Positions 33,390 through 63,922 of a DNA stretch of 64,000 nt are shown here, in pieces. Each line of letters opens with the position of its first letter. The stretch's first letter is position 1. Source of the DNA: Enoplolaimus lenunculus (Eukaryota; Nematoda; Enoplea; Enoplida; Thoracostomopsidae). The stretch spans positions 39,096-103,095 of the forward strand of contig JASANG010000108.1 in the NCBI GenBank assembly GCA_030248215.1, written 5' to 3'. The notes beneath the pieces were generated by a model, which was given only the letters and a program-made list of their open reading frames with translations, made no database searches and had not been told where the DNA came from. The position numbers were made by a program, and so were the translations under genes.

Positions 33390-33558
33390 TACGATCATGC
33401 GTATCAGTAGATTAAGCGTATTCCTAAACCTAAGCCTTAGCGTTGCAACAATGTGTTCCTAAGCCTAAAGCCTAAAGCAAAAAATGTAATCTAGAATCTA
33501 AACCTACACTTTTATGGACCCACCAGAAACCTCGTCGCCCCTTAAAATAACATGGGCC
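33390..33558 (-). mobile_element. family B element, inverse orientation
   Basis: Left side TCAGTAGATTAAGCGTATTCC; right end CCCCTTAAAATAACATGGGCC. AAGCCT units lie between. The outer left terminal repeat is diverged. Confidence 0.65.
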
Positions 33559-34229
33559 ATAGTAAAAAACATTAGATTAGCCAAACAACTTCTATATGCT
33601 TCGGCGTGATTTTGCATATATAAAGCTCGCATAAAATGTTTTGATCTTTATTGTTCGCACACCTCGATCAAATACTGACAGTGCGACTTTTCAAAAATAT
33701 AAATTGATACGAAATTAAATTTGAGTTTCGAAATCAACTTTCGAACAGCGCTTGCGGTCTGACGTAGGACGGCGTCAAAAAAGGATCTATAAGCCGTTGT
33801 AGCCCTTTTAACGTGAGCTTTTGTTCAATTTTTCAAGCATATTCATCGTGGTATGAGGGGGTTGTACACAAGGCGAGAGATGATCGAATATATCCCCTCT
33901 ATAGTAATTTGAAGTCAAATATGGCTTATTTAACAGGGTTTAGTACCATTTTTAGAACCCCGAGGTCAAAAAAGCTATTTACATGATGCCCCTTCCAAAA
34001 TGAAACCTTGGCTACGGGATGCTTGGTATGCTGTCCTGTATGACGGTATTTTGAAAAGCAAACTCTTGTTCAAAAACCGATGCTTGCTTTTGTTCTTGGC
34101 TGAGTTTATATCGAAAATGTCCCAGCCAAAGCGGTATTTTTACAGAAAAGTTAAGTATATTTTCGACCATATCCTTTAAGTAATACATCCAATTCTTTTA
34201 AGGTAGTGGTGAACAGTTTTGTAATTTCG
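33559..34229. other. intergenic upstream of the TRPC gene, no gene seen
   Basis: AT-rich sequence with no recognised repeat or frame. It may hold part of the TRPC promoter for the first exon at 34729. Confidence 0.45.
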
Positions 34230-34615
34230 TTACGAAATTAACGGACTGTTATTTATTTTTAACCCGCCCTCCATCGCCATTCATTTACAGATATATATCC
34301 GGTATTGCAACAATCCGTTGAGTTAAACGTTTATTTGTCTTGTGTCTATAGGTTGAGTGATAATGCAATGTTATACTTTGGAATGTACTTTCAAAACTCA
34401 TTTCTTTACGCTTCAAAGTTTCGAACTCAACTTTATTTGCTGGAGTCATTTATGCGTTACAATTAGGGATAATTGACATTTATGGACTCCAATTATTGTT
34501 TAGGGACTATCCTTTTACAGAATCTTATTAATGATACGGACTCCTATTGATTGGGATTCAAACTGGGGACCCCGTCTTACCCCCTCTATTCGGGTTACTA
34601 CAGCGATATATAACT
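34230..34615. mobile_element. family F element, inverse to 32990
   Basis: Carries AACCCGCCCTCCATCG, GCAACAATCCGTTGAGTTAAA, TTACAATTAGGGATAATTGAC and TATTCGGGTTACTAC, the family F words in reverse order. It ends about 115 bases upstream of the TRPC start codon, so it lies in its promoter region. Confidence 0.65.
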
Positions 34616-34728
34616 AATAATATGTAAACTGTGATTCTGAGTTTATTAAAATGCTGAACAAATATATATTTATGAACATAACTTTAGATAAACGTTTCTT
34701 GACTGGCTAAAATTTATTAAAACTAAAA

Positions 34729-54741
<20,013 letters not shown>

Positions 54742-55060
54742 GTAAGACACATTTCGAATTTTAAATTTAAAAGTAAAAACATTTTAAATTTACAATTTAA
54801 CATTTTAAATTTACCAGTAGTATAAAAATGGGGGTTCTGGCGCAAAAATGTACAAGTTGGCATAGTGCCAACTTCGTTTAATCATAGTTGGCAGTACACC
54901 AACTAGTGTATTTTGAATAGCGAAGTTGGTAGTCCAATTTGGACACCTTGAAAGGTCACAGAAGTTTATTGTACTATATAGAACGATAACAACATAGCAG
55001 GAAAACAATCGCGATACACTGCAATTATGAAAAAAAATTGCCATTGGGCATATAATGTGT
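54742..55060. other. sequence between the last visible TRPC exon and the Polinton-like element
   Basis: Contains GTTGGCATAGTGCCAAC and related inverted words at 54850-54950. I found no exon with a TRP box. The left end of the element could lie here, but it cannot be fixed without its right end. Confidence 0.4.
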
Positions 55061-55304
55061 TACACCAGCTCGCATTCGCAGTTTCATTTTGATCGGTGCT
55101 GATCTTTTCCTCACACTTGTATAAAGTTTTTCTGTTTATTTTTACGCATTGTTTTCACTATTGCACTATGCTTATATGAAAACAAACTTAATTTCGTGCA
55201 CATCGTTAATTTTTAAGCGAGAACTGCAGCAGAGCAGAATTCGAAAATATTTATTTGTGCAGAGCGACTTATAGCCGTTCAACAAATTTAGCAAATGAAA
55301 ACTT

Positions 55305-55961
55305 TTAGCATTTGGCAGCATTTTTATAGTAGTTTTTTAGTTTTCCAATCAAGGTATCAATTTGCTGTCCCAATTTTTGCACCAAATGTCCTGTAAATTC
55401 CGGAGCCGCAGTAACTTCAGTTAATGTATAGTCAGATTCCACTTGAATAGCGTTCAAAAAGTCAGCCAAAACCAGCACATCTTTTGTATAAAACTGATGA
55501 CTGTAGCATCGGCTAACAAAACTCGTTAGTATCGAATTTCGATCCGGGTTTTTAAACTCGGTAGCGCACTTGTAAATTGCTGTGTAAGCATTACATATGT
55601 CGATGTGATAGTCAACGGCCAATTCACGAAACTTTACATAACAATCAAAAATTATGCGTTCTCTGTTCATAATCGATTTCACACATACATTTTTAAAATC
55701 CACACTATTTTGCAATGCGTCTGTAAATGCTGAAGATGTTTGAATAACTATGCTAATGCTTTCTGCCAGAATTTCAAAACAGCGTAAATAACTCATAGTG
55801 TCTAGAACTTGAATGCGTCGGCTTGCACAGGTTCTTGGCAAATTATGTAGAAGATAAAGCACGCGATCAGCTCTTGTTGCTCCAAGTAGCTCGCTAATAA
55901 CTTTGCAATTAGTTTCAACATCTTGAAGCGTTGCACAGGGCGTGCGTTTAGTTTCTATCAA
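55305..55961 (-). CDS. unknown frame in the Polinton-like element
   Basis: 218 codons, helical in composition, with Cys and Leu scattered and no motif I recognise. It lies on the same strand as the frame at 56395-57045; whether the two are related by splicing is not resolved. It is the outermost frame on the left of the element. Confidence 0.4.
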   Translation of the reverse strand: MIETKRTPCATLQDVETNCKVISELLGATRADRVLYLLHNLPRTCASRRIQVLDTMSYLRCFEILAESISIVIQTSSAFTDALQNSVDFKNVCVKSIMNRERIIFDCYVKFRELAVDYHIDICNAYTAIYKCATEFKNPDRNSILTSFVSRCYSHQFYTKDVLVLADFLNAIQVESDYTLTEVTAAPEFTGHLVQKLGQQIDTLIGKLKNYYKNAAKC

Positions 55962-56394
55962 TTTCGAAACAGTTTTAACAAATTCGATGTATTGCCGTTC
56001 GAAATGTGCATATAAGCGGTTAGCTATTGTGCCAGTTGACGTTGCGGCTGAATATAAATAATAACTGTTTTAGTACGTTTAAGTGCGGCTTGGAAGCGAC
56101 AATATTTTTTGTTTTCTGTTATGCTAAAGAATTTCTGCACTGAAGTCAGGTTTATAATATTCAAGGCTCGATCCATTTTTAATTTTAAAGCTTCAAATTT
56201 TACATTGTAGCATATGCAACCAAGTGCAATGACACAACAACAACTACAAATTCTGGGTGGTTTCGTAGTGTGTTAATATGCTAATAGCAACTGCAAAACT
56301 CTACGTGTTTGAAAACATTTTTCTTCTTCAGGGGGTTTGTATTTACGCACGATTAAATACTGTCAAGTACGCATCTATAGTAATTGTAAAAACA

Positions 56395-57045
56395 CTACTT
56401 ACCCTTTGACTGCGATTGCCTCGAGAAGTGGATGTGTGTCGTTTTACTTTCAAAAAGACCGAATAATGTAAAAAGGGCCGGGGTTTTCTCGCCATCAGAC
56501 CCATTGGAAATTTCATAGTTGTACGAGCTAGCAATATTACGCATTGCCTTGACGAAATTTATTGCAACACTTCCTTGACACTCTCTTGCAGTTACTGGAA
56601 ATCCATTTTGCAGCGGCTCCACCCGCTCAAATTTGTAACTTGGTTCATTTGGCAGTTTTGTAGCATTCACTGACTTAATACAATTGCTGTATCGAGATTT
56701 TAGCCCCCGCTGATTTAAAAAGCTAGCGTTTTCAAATTCAACGTTTAAAGTTTTGCCCATAAACCATATAATAACAGCTGCACAAAGCTTTCTACGCTGT
56801 GATAGTGGTGCCGTACCCCAGTGGCTTTCAGGAAAAATAAGAGCTGAATATAACAAGTACTCTAAACACGCCAATATTATGTTTTGAATATCAGGCCCCC
56901 TTTCAGAAAATACCGTTGTAAACTGTGCTGTAAACGTGTGCAAAACTTTTGAAGAGTATTCATTTGATATTCCAAGGGCTAAGTGAATCAATTTAACAAA
57001 ATAGCTGCGATTTTTGTTTGTCGTGGTATGTTTAGTTCTGACCAT
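56395..57045 (-). CDS. unknown frame in the Polinton-like element
   Basis: 216 codons starting MVRTKHTTTNKNRSYFVKL. It has two hydrophobic helices (ILACLEYLLYSALIF and LCAAVIIWFMGKTL), then a hydrophilic half. No family recognised. Possibly an element-specific accessory protein. Confidence 0.45.
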   Translation of the reverse strand: MVRTKHTTTNKNRSYFVKLIHLALGISNEYSSKVLHTFTAQFTTVFSERGPDIQNIILACLEYLLYSALIFPESHWGTAPLSQRRKLCAAVIIWFMGKTLNVEFENASFLNQRGLKSRYSNCIKSVNATKLPNEPSYKFERVEPLQNGFPVTARECQGSVAINFVKAMRNIASSYNYEISNGSDGEKTPALFTLFGLFESKTTHIHFSRQSQSKGK

Positions 57046-58180
57046 TTATTGTGGCGTTAATAATTCTTATTTTAAATCAATCTATATATTGCTGATTCAG
57101 CCTAATCCTGAAAAAAAGAAGTTGTGCGAATTTAGGCTACTACAACAACAACAATGTCTCACGATAGCGAACAAAGGTAATATCTCTGTTGAAAAGTTGT
57201 TTATTTCCTTAGCACACATAAATGTAAAGCAAAACATAAAATATTTACTGATTTTAAATTGTTGCCACGGATCTTCTCTGCCGCGTGAAAAAATAGTTGC
57301 ACAACATTAAACTAGCATACGCTAAGAAATGAGTGTGAAAATGTGTACGCCGAAGCTAAAAGAAAATGCGTTTGGTACACAGCAAGCGATAACTTGGGAT
57401 TACGCCAATTATTGCAGCTCAAGTGTAGATTAGGTACACTTGGAGTGCATCCAATTTTTGCATTGATTGCATAGTGCAAAACGCTGCAGGAGCATTGAAT
57501 GTAGAATTGAAATATCAGATTTTGCACATTGTTGCAAATGAGAAAAATCAAACTTGGCACAATATTGTTTATAATTAGAGTCGGATTTCGCGGGCGCACA
57601 ATTTTGCAAAGTGTTCAATTTCGCCGTGGTTGCAAACAAAATCAGAGTAACATATTGCATACAATTGAAGCAGTAAGCAAAGTTGTAATAAAAATTCCGG
57701 GTTGTGCGTATGCCAGCCTTGCAAAATTGAAATTTGTATGCCGATATGAAAAAAATGTGAAAATGGAATTTTATAAAGGCAGTTTTCTTGCCAGTTGCAA
57801 AAATATTATTGTGTGTGATGTGTGTGGTTGGTAGCATAAAATATGTTCAACTGGTGATTCGTGCGTAAGAGTATATGTGAAAATACCAATATAATTTAAA
57901 ATTCAGAAAAATAAATAAACTTTGACAATGTAAAACCTTAGCAGCTGACCGGCTTGCGTACGTATGAGACTGGCTAAAGCGACTGAACAATTTATGTAAA
58001 TTTTGAAAAAAACAGTCTGGGAATTTGACTGCTTTCCCACACAAATGTCTAGTAGTACAATCTGCAGTAAAGTTTTTATTGGTGGTGGATTTGCGTTGAA
58101 CTTGGTTCAATTAGACGATATTGCGCGAACGTATACACGTTATACTAGCAGTAAATGCGTATAAAACGAAATTTAGCTTA
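57046..58180. other. element DNA without a recognised gene
   Basis: Open frames exist on both strands at 57430-57837. The minus frame ends CNQCKNWMHSKC and the plus frame has CDVCGW near its end, both faintly like a PHD finger. Neither is convincing as a gene. Confidence 0.35.
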
Positions 58181-58421
58181 AACAACTCTGTATTTTAGAA
58201 ACAATCGCAACTATGGTGTTTTTTCAAGTCAAATTCATCGCGAATCTTCTCAGCCAGCATCGTACAGCGATAAAACAACCAAAGATAAAGCAAGTAAAGC
58301 GCACGAAAGCCGTGTCGCGGTACAACAAATTAGTTCGCAACCTGATCAAGGCATTGCGTACATTGCAACAGCCGATGGAACAGATTTAAATGCTACACAC
58401 AAACATTCTAAACGCAAAACA

Positions 58422-58709
58422 ATGAATGAACCGAAATATGAATATGAGTTTAAGAAACAAGTGATTAATAATACAATGGCTGCAGATGCTGGCGATAGAT
58501 GTGTTGGCTCAATTACCATTGCGCATCGCGTGGATTTGTATGCAAGTGGAAAACAAGTTCATAGTGAGAAAAGTGTTGTTTTTGATTCGTGCAGTCGATG
58601 GCAAGAGTTAAAACCATTTGAGACTACAATCGTACTTCAGCAGAGTCAAGTAACTGTTCGTAAACCAAAAGATGAAGAGTTGCCAAGTGTTGATGATGTA
58701 TTATTTTAG
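58422..58709 (+). CDS. unknown acidic/basic frame in the Polinton-like element
   Basis: 95 codons from the ATG: MNEPKYEYEFKKQVINN, GSITIAHRVDLYASGKQVH, ending ELPSVDDVLF. The frame stays open upstream to about 58198 in codons that look protein-like (Ser, Gln, Lys rich), so the true start may be further left. No family recognised. Confidence 0.4.
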   Translation: MNEPKYEYEFKKQVINNTMAADAGDRCVGSITIAHRVDLYASGKQVHSEKSVVFDSCSRWQELKPFETTIVLQQSQVTVRKPKDEELPSVDDVLF

Positions 58710-58954
58710 TTTTGAACTTGATGAGTATTGTTGTTGTTAGTTCTACTGATATGATGAACAAACTTGACCTTTGATTTTTTGTTGTTTTATGATTGAATAT
58801 TTGTTTTGTCTGTTTGAAAAATAAAAAAAAATGTAGGGTATTTAAGACGAAGGTTTTCTCTAATAAGGCATCATTGTTACAAAAATTTGCATTGCTTGAC
58901 GTTTGCCTTATTTTTACGGTACGTGTTAATTTTGCTGTGTGTATGTTTTAATCG

Positions 58955-59098
58955 TAGGTTGTTGTTGTATAGTGGTTCAATTTACAAGTTTAAGTTTAAA
59001 CTTTGCACTATGAAAAAAGTAAATGTTAGGTTGTTGTTGTATAGTGGATAAATTTACAAGTGTAAGTTTAAACTTTGCACTATGAAAAAAGTAAATGT
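58955..59098. repeat. 72-base tandem duplication
   Basis: Two copies of TAGGTTGTTGTTGTATAGTGG...CACTATGAAAAAAGTAAATGT, starting at 58955 and 59027, nearly identical. Each contains CACTATG and TATAGTG in opposite senses. Noncoding stretch between the 58422 frame and the dsRNA-binding gene. Confidence 0.8.
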
Positions 59099-59244
59099 TC
59101 CCACATACATATTGTGCGCTAGAGTGAAACCTGCTAAAACATTCTCGTCTTGGTAATCTTTGTATAATATGTGGTGCGTTGTGAACTACAACTGGCGATA
59201 CATTGCACATGTTGAATTGCATAGCGTTTAATTTGCAGAGTCAA

Positions 59245-59661
59245 ATGAATCCACAACAAGAACTCAATCACTTGATCCAACATCACGTTAGAGAGTCGTT
59301 TCGGTTTAATTATCAGCGCGTGGAAACTAGCGACGAAACGCAGTACCGTTACAAACTAAACATCGCTAACGCGAGTTTTCTTGGCGAACCGAAAAGCCAC
59401 AAGGATGCAGCTAAGGCTGCTGCGGCAAAGCTTGCACTAGACCACTTACGCGACTGCGAACAAACTGAGAATGCTCTTCGCGAACGCTTAGGCCTTCCGG
59501 AAAGGCAAAAAGTGGACGAAATAGACGAAGTTCGCAATACACTTCGGCAGATCCGAAAAATTGTGCGTAGTCTTCCGCTGAACCGGCGGCATGCTGCAGC
59601 AAATGAACTATATCTGCTACACATGCACTGTGATTCTCTTGAAATATTACTTTTGGATTGA
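59245..59661 (+). CDS. double-stranded-RNA-binding-domain protein of the element
   Basis: 138 residues from MNPQQELNHLIQHH. The N-terminal half matches a dsRBD: alpha1 PQQELNHLIQHHV, the strands FRFNYQRVE and YRYKLNIANASFLGE, then the signature KSHKDAAKAAAAKLALDHL, which carries the Lys residues that contact RNA in the family. The C-terminal half is helical and charged (RQIRKIVRSLPLNRRH). ATTTGCAG ends seven bases upstream of this ATG. It is convergent with the polymerase, 250 bases apart. Small dsRBD proteins often sequester dsRNA, so a silencing-suppressor role is possible but is only inference. Confidence 0.75.
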   Translation: MNPQQELNHLIQHHVRESFRFNYQRVETSDETQYRYKLNIANASFLGEPKSHKDAAKAAAAKLALDHLRDCEQTENALRERLGLPERQKVDEIDEVRNTLRQIRKIVRSLPLNRRHAAANELYLLHMHCDSLEILLLD

Positions 59662-59909
59662 TTATGACAGTGATGTTTCTTTGTTTGTTACTGTTTGTGT
59701 TGACAAGATTGATTTAGGGACTACATCGTTATATGAATAAAATGAATGTTGTGAATTGAAGTAACGAAATTGCTTCTTCTTGTAAAACAGCAGCTTAACA
59801 GAAAAAGTTAAAATATATATCAAGCGCGCGAGTGCTTAAGTTCAACTGAAAATTACCATTTGTAATTATAAATAATGATACAATACACAATTTTATAAAA
59901 TAAGCACAA

Positions 59910-62900
59910 CTAAGATTTGTAATTTGCGATTAGTTTATGTCCGTAGGCTAGCGTGCTGAAACCATCATCCAAAATGTAGCGTTTATCATCGAATGCACTC
60001 AAGCTTATTTTTGACTGCAACATAGTGAATACTTTGTGCTTTTCATTTCTGATTGCAACCATCGAATGTCGTTGTAGCGAACCGTTTCGCAGCGTTTTGA
60101 CATAGTCGTCGTGCGACATTCGCCGCTTAACAACAGGTTTACTTATCCCTTTCGCCTTTTTCTTCGAATGTTGATCACACAAGATACTGTACATTTTAGA
60201 TCGTAAACCTACAAATTCACGAATAGGTGTACCGTTTGTTTCGTCTTTGAACTTGCCCATGACTTTCTTGTTCGATGTATCGTAAAGTACGTGATTGGAG
60301 GGGTAGTCGCTAAAGTCAAACAGCGTAGCATGCGTCTTGAGAGTTTCATGCAAATGCTGACTTCGTATTAAGTAGGTTAGCGAATCGGTGTCTGTGTAGA
60401 GAAGTTGGTGGCATGGAAAAATTGAGCAGAACGCATTGTAGTGAAAATCGTACATTAGATGTTTAGAAAGCTCTAGCACACTGAAGCCGACATATATTGG
60501 TTTGTTTAAACAAGTTCGCAGGCGATTGAGCATTACTGCAACCAAGTGATCGTTGAACACTTCACACCGATCATATCGCGGGCTTGCAACGAGTTTTCTA
60601 AACTGATCAGCATCTGTCACCAGCTTGACGTCGACGTAGTTGCGCACATTCTCCATGCTCTTGCCAAACACTGAGTTGTTCAACAGTTTAAACAAATCTT
60701 TCTGAAAGTTGCTTTTTGCAACCTTTCTTTGTTCGGTATTAAACTCAATGTACGGTTTCATCCATGCAGCTTGCCGAAAGCGTACAGCGCGATTTATTTT
60801 CACCAATTTCATGCCAAGACTAAGGTAGAGTTTTAAGTTTCGATAGTGAACGACGTAATTGTGTTTGTTTAGTAGAGTTGGCACCAACTTTTCTTGGTTG
60901 ACCGATTTGATGTTTAAATCTTGTTTCAGCTGAGCGCTGTAATGCGACAACATGCTATCGTTTATTGTGAGCTTGTCAGGCGCAAGCGGGTATTCGTTGT
61001 GACTGTCGTGCAGATGTTGCGGATATTCCATATCCACTTCTAACACATAACCCAAGTCTGCGTCGTCCGAAACTTTGAACACATCAAAATTTTGCAGTTC
61101 ATGTTCGTCAACCCATCGAAACTGAGCGACGGGCATTTTTTGATTCATGCAGTACCCGTACAGATTGTTAGCATCCAAACTGACAATGTACGTTGTTGGC
61201 TGCTCGGGATCATAGCCGTCGACTTGCTGATTGTTTGCACGCGCGAATCTTTGCATAATGCATGATACGCCACCACGAATGCCTACTTCGAAGAACGTAT
61301 ACATATCAGGGTCGGTAAGTAGTTCGAGCTGGCAAGGCGAACGACGCAAACATGCTGCCCAGCCTAGTGAAGGTAGAGTCATGTAGTGCGCTGGGTCTAG
61401 TTGGTAGTGTAGTAACGAAAATTTCCGAAAATTTTCAAAAACATCACACAAAAGCAACACGTCGCACAGTAAATACAAATCATGGTAATCGCCCAAGGTT
61501 TCACAGTTAAAGTGGCTCCAAACAAACATAGCGTGGCTATAGTTATCTTGAGAGACGCCACATAGTTGAATGCTGCTATAAAAATTACCAATTGGCGGTA
61601 ACGCGGTTTCTGCGAACTTTTCGAAGCTATCGACGTATTCATAAGGATAGACACCTTTTCGCAGTAATAGCGCTTGATCGTGCTGATCGGGAAAGAAATG
61701 TTGGATAGTTGCGAACGGTTGTTGTTGCTGTTGCTGGCAATTATCGCTTACTCCGGACTTTAAATTTTCCGCTAAGCTTTCTAAAGAACTTGGTAAAAAT
61801 TGAAACGTGTCGAGAAACTTGATGCGCCATGTGTATTTTAGCTCCTCGCTGGGTGAAACGACGATTGCAAACATTATGTATTTTTCGATTGTTTTGGCAA
61901 CGCATTCAAGCTTAAAATTTTTGGCAATCGCGACTTCAGCAATATGTTGCATTATTAAATGTGAATCATAGTTTTTTAAGTTGTGGATAAACACGCAAAC
62001 ATCTTTGCTCAGTTGAAATTCAATGTTGCAACGAGCATGCGTAGGTCCTCTAAATCTGCCACACACTTTACAGTGATCTCGTGCAATCTTGCTGCGGCAC
62101 TCCTGGCACCATTTTCGCCGGTTATCAACAGTTGAACACTGCTGACAACCTGCGAACGGTTGATTGCAGATTGTGCAGAACGGATGTTTAAAGTAGTATT
62201 TCCAGTTTTGTGGTGATAAGTTAGGCATCGGTTTACGTTGAGCAACAATATTGCGCTGATAATTGAATGCTGCTTCAACAATAAAGCTCAAAAACTGCTG
62301 AACTGCATTTTCACACCGAACTACAACAGGCACTTCAGTTACCCTGGTAGCTTGCTCACAACACTGTGTTATTTGGATTGCGCCAAATCCACAGGGCATG
62401 TGGTGCGAAAGTTTCGTACAATAGGATGTTGAACTGCTCGGAACGCAAGTGTCCAATGGTTGTAAAACGCATTCAAAATCAGCATAAAATACGCAAGGCT
62501 GGCGCAACATTTTTGATGTTTGTCTGAACGACAATATATTATTGTCGTCACTCGGCATTTCGACAATACATCCCGAGTTCGCCTGACATCGCTGTTGATG
62601 GCACCATAGACGTTCAGGTGAGTAGAATGGAAACAAACATCGAAAGCAAAAGTATTTGCGGCAACGATGTTTGCGTTGATTGTACAGCAATCCGTCGAAA
62701 CGTTTAATCCAGCAATAATGAGTGTGTGATTTGTCCTCGCTCTCCAACATTAGCAACGTTATTGGTTGCCGCTGCCCAATTTCAGAGTTCGCTTCAATTG
62801 TCGAAATGTATAGCGGATAAATGCCATCGGTATTGTCGTAACCGTACACATAGACGCACAAGTTGTTGCATCGTTCGAAATCGGGAACATCTTGCAGTGT

Positions 62901-63539
62901 AAAAGGATAACTATATTCATGAAAGTTATAATTGAATACAAACTCCCGGTATTTCGCTGTTCGCTGAGCGTCTCGCTCTGCTGGGTGCAATGCTGATAGA
63001 ACGGCCCACTGGAAGCATTTATCATCTTGATTTTTAACGTTCACAATGCACTTTTTGTTTCGTAGCCGGGACGGTAAAGGCATGTATGTAGAACCGGATA
63101 CCGGTTGGTAGCGTGCAACATGTAGATCGGTTGACAGTATTCGTTCAACTACCCAGTTGGAGCCGTTGCTGCTAAATTCGTCAACTTTGGCAGAAATTTC
63201 AGCAAAAATCGATTCAACCAGTTCTGAAATATTGCTTGACCGCAAAAATATACGCTGCCGATTGCTCATGTACGCATCAGCCACAGTGTCCTGATCGGTT
63301 GCTTTGACGAATTGAATTCTTGTTCGTACATGTAATTTATATCCAGTTATTTGCTCTAATAACTGCCGACACAGTGCCTCTATTTCTGGTTTAGCATTAG
63401 TAAAATAAGCCGAAAGGTCTTGATACGCTAAATCACTTATAACAGTGTAGCGTCTGAAGTATCCAGTAAGAGGAGAATCAACACCCTGCACTTCCATTTT
63501 ATTGCCAAAATCTAAACTAACTAAATTCGAATAAAGCAC
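59910..63539 (-). CDS. protein-primed DNA polymerase B of a Polinton-like element
   Basis: 1,209-codon frame that looks whole. Order: an N-terminal region with IVNVKNQDDKCFQWAVLSAL (found in many Polinton polymerases), a Cys/His cluster CRKYFCFRCLFPF, exonuclease motifs YADFECVL (about 352-359), HNLKNYDSHLIM and YHDLYLLCDVLLL, then polymerase motifs SLDANNLYGYC, KLLNNSVFGKS and YTDTDSL, and a KVMGKFKDE motif. It copies the element's linear genome by protein priming. The start codon is assigned as the first ATG-like codon of the frame. Neighbours: a pX-like frame upstream on the same strand and the dsRBD gene convergent downstream. Confidence 0.93.
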   Translation of the reverse strand: MLYSNLVSLDFGNKMEVQGVDSPLTGYFRRYTVISDLAYQDLSAYFTNAKPEIEALCRQLLEQITGYKLHVRTRIQFVKATDQDTVADAYMSNRQRIFLRSSNISELVESIFAEISAKVDEFSSNGSNWVVERILSTDLHVARYQPVSGSTYMPLPSRLRNKKCIVNVKNQDDKCFQWAVLSALHPAERDAQRTAKYREFVFNYNFHEYSYPFTLQDVPDFERCNNLCVYVYGYDNTDGIYPLYISTIEANSEIGQRQPITLLMLESEDKSHTHYCWIKRFDGLLYNQRKHRCRKYFCFRCLFPFYSPERLWCHQQRCQANSGCIVEMPSDDNNILSFRQTSKMLRQPCVFYADFECVLQPLDTCVPSSSTSYCTKLSHHMPCGFGAIQITQCCEQATRVTEVPVVVRCENAVQQFLSFIVEAAFNYQRNIVAQRKPMPNLSPQNWKYYFKHPFCTICNQPFAGCQQCSTVDNRRKWCQECRSKIARDHCKVCGRFRGPTHARCNIEFQLSKDVCVFIHNLKNYDSHLIMQHIAEVAIAKNFKLECVAKTIEKYIMFAIVVSPSEELKYTWRIKFLDTFQFLPSSLESLAENLKSGVSDNCQQQQQQPFATIQHFFPDQHDQALLLRKGVYPYEYVDSFEKFAETALPPIGNFYSSIQLCGVSQDNYSHAMFVWSHFNCETLGDYHDLYLLCDVLLLCDVFENFRKFSLLHYQLDPAHYMTLPSLGWAACLRRSPCQLELLTDPDMYTFFEVGIRGGVSCIMQRFARANNQQVDGYDPEQPTTYIVSLDANNLYGYCMNQKMPVAQFRWVDEHELQNFDVFKVSDDADLGYVLEVDMEYPQHLHDSHNEYPLAPDKLTINDSMLSHYSAQLKQDLNIKSVNQEKLVPTLLNKHNYVVHYRNLKLYLSLGMKLVKINRAVRFRQAAWMKPYIEFNTEQRKVAKSNFQKDLFKLLNNSVFGKSMENVRNYVDVKLVTDADQFRKLVASPRYDRCEVFNDHLVAVMLNRLRTCLNKPIYVGFSVLELSKHLMYDFHYNAFCSIFPCHQLLYTDTDSLTYLIRSQHLHETLKTHATLFDFSDYPSNHVLYDTSNKKVMGKFKDETNGTPIREFVGLRSKMYSILCDQHSKKKAKGISKPVVKRRMSHDDYVKTLRNGSLQRHSMVAIRNEKHKVFTMLQSKISLSAFDDKRYILDDGFSTLAYGHKLIANYKS

Positions 63540-63682
63540 GTCATTTTATATTCGACAATCACCATGTGTACTGTTATTTTTAAAACAATAATACGTAGCG
63601 TATAACTGTTTAGCAATAAAATAACGAGCACTACAGAAATACCAAAATCAAATTGCTACATTAGCGGCGAGCAAATTGTCTG

Positions 63683-63922
63683 TTAATATTTGTTCCATTT
63701 CTTTGTCCATTGCGGAAGAGTTTCCAGAAAATCTGCAGGAAGCAAAGTCATCCTTTTAGCAGCCATGGCACGGCTGGCAAATATGGGTTTCAAAATCAAC
63801 GGCAACAGCGAACCACCTTTCTGTAAAACTAACCGTTTCTTTTGTGCTGCACTCGTTGGGCTAACAATTTTGCGACACACTGAGCTGTATGGCCTGAGAC
63901 GCGATTTCTGAACGCCGCTCAA
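63683..63922 (-). CDS. pX-like small basic/hydrophobic protein of the element
   Basis: 79 codons: basic N-terminus, KGGSLLPLILKPIFASRAM, then KRMTLLPADFLETLPQW. A GG-LLP hydrophobic stretch followed by a basic-MxLLP motif is the pattern of adenovirus core protein X relatives reported in adintoviruses and Polintons. Assignment rests on this pattern and on its place beside the polymerase. Confidence 0.5.
   Translation of the reverse strand: MSGVQKSRLRPYSSVCRKIVSPTSAAQKKRLVLQKGGSLLPLILKPIFASRAMAAKRMTLLPADFLETLPQWTKKWNKY

Noticed and set aside
57430-57837. PHD-finger-like ends on both strands of one stretch
   Set aside because: Only the last few Cys/His/Trp residues fit on either strand and the rest is low in character. 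Not enough for a call.
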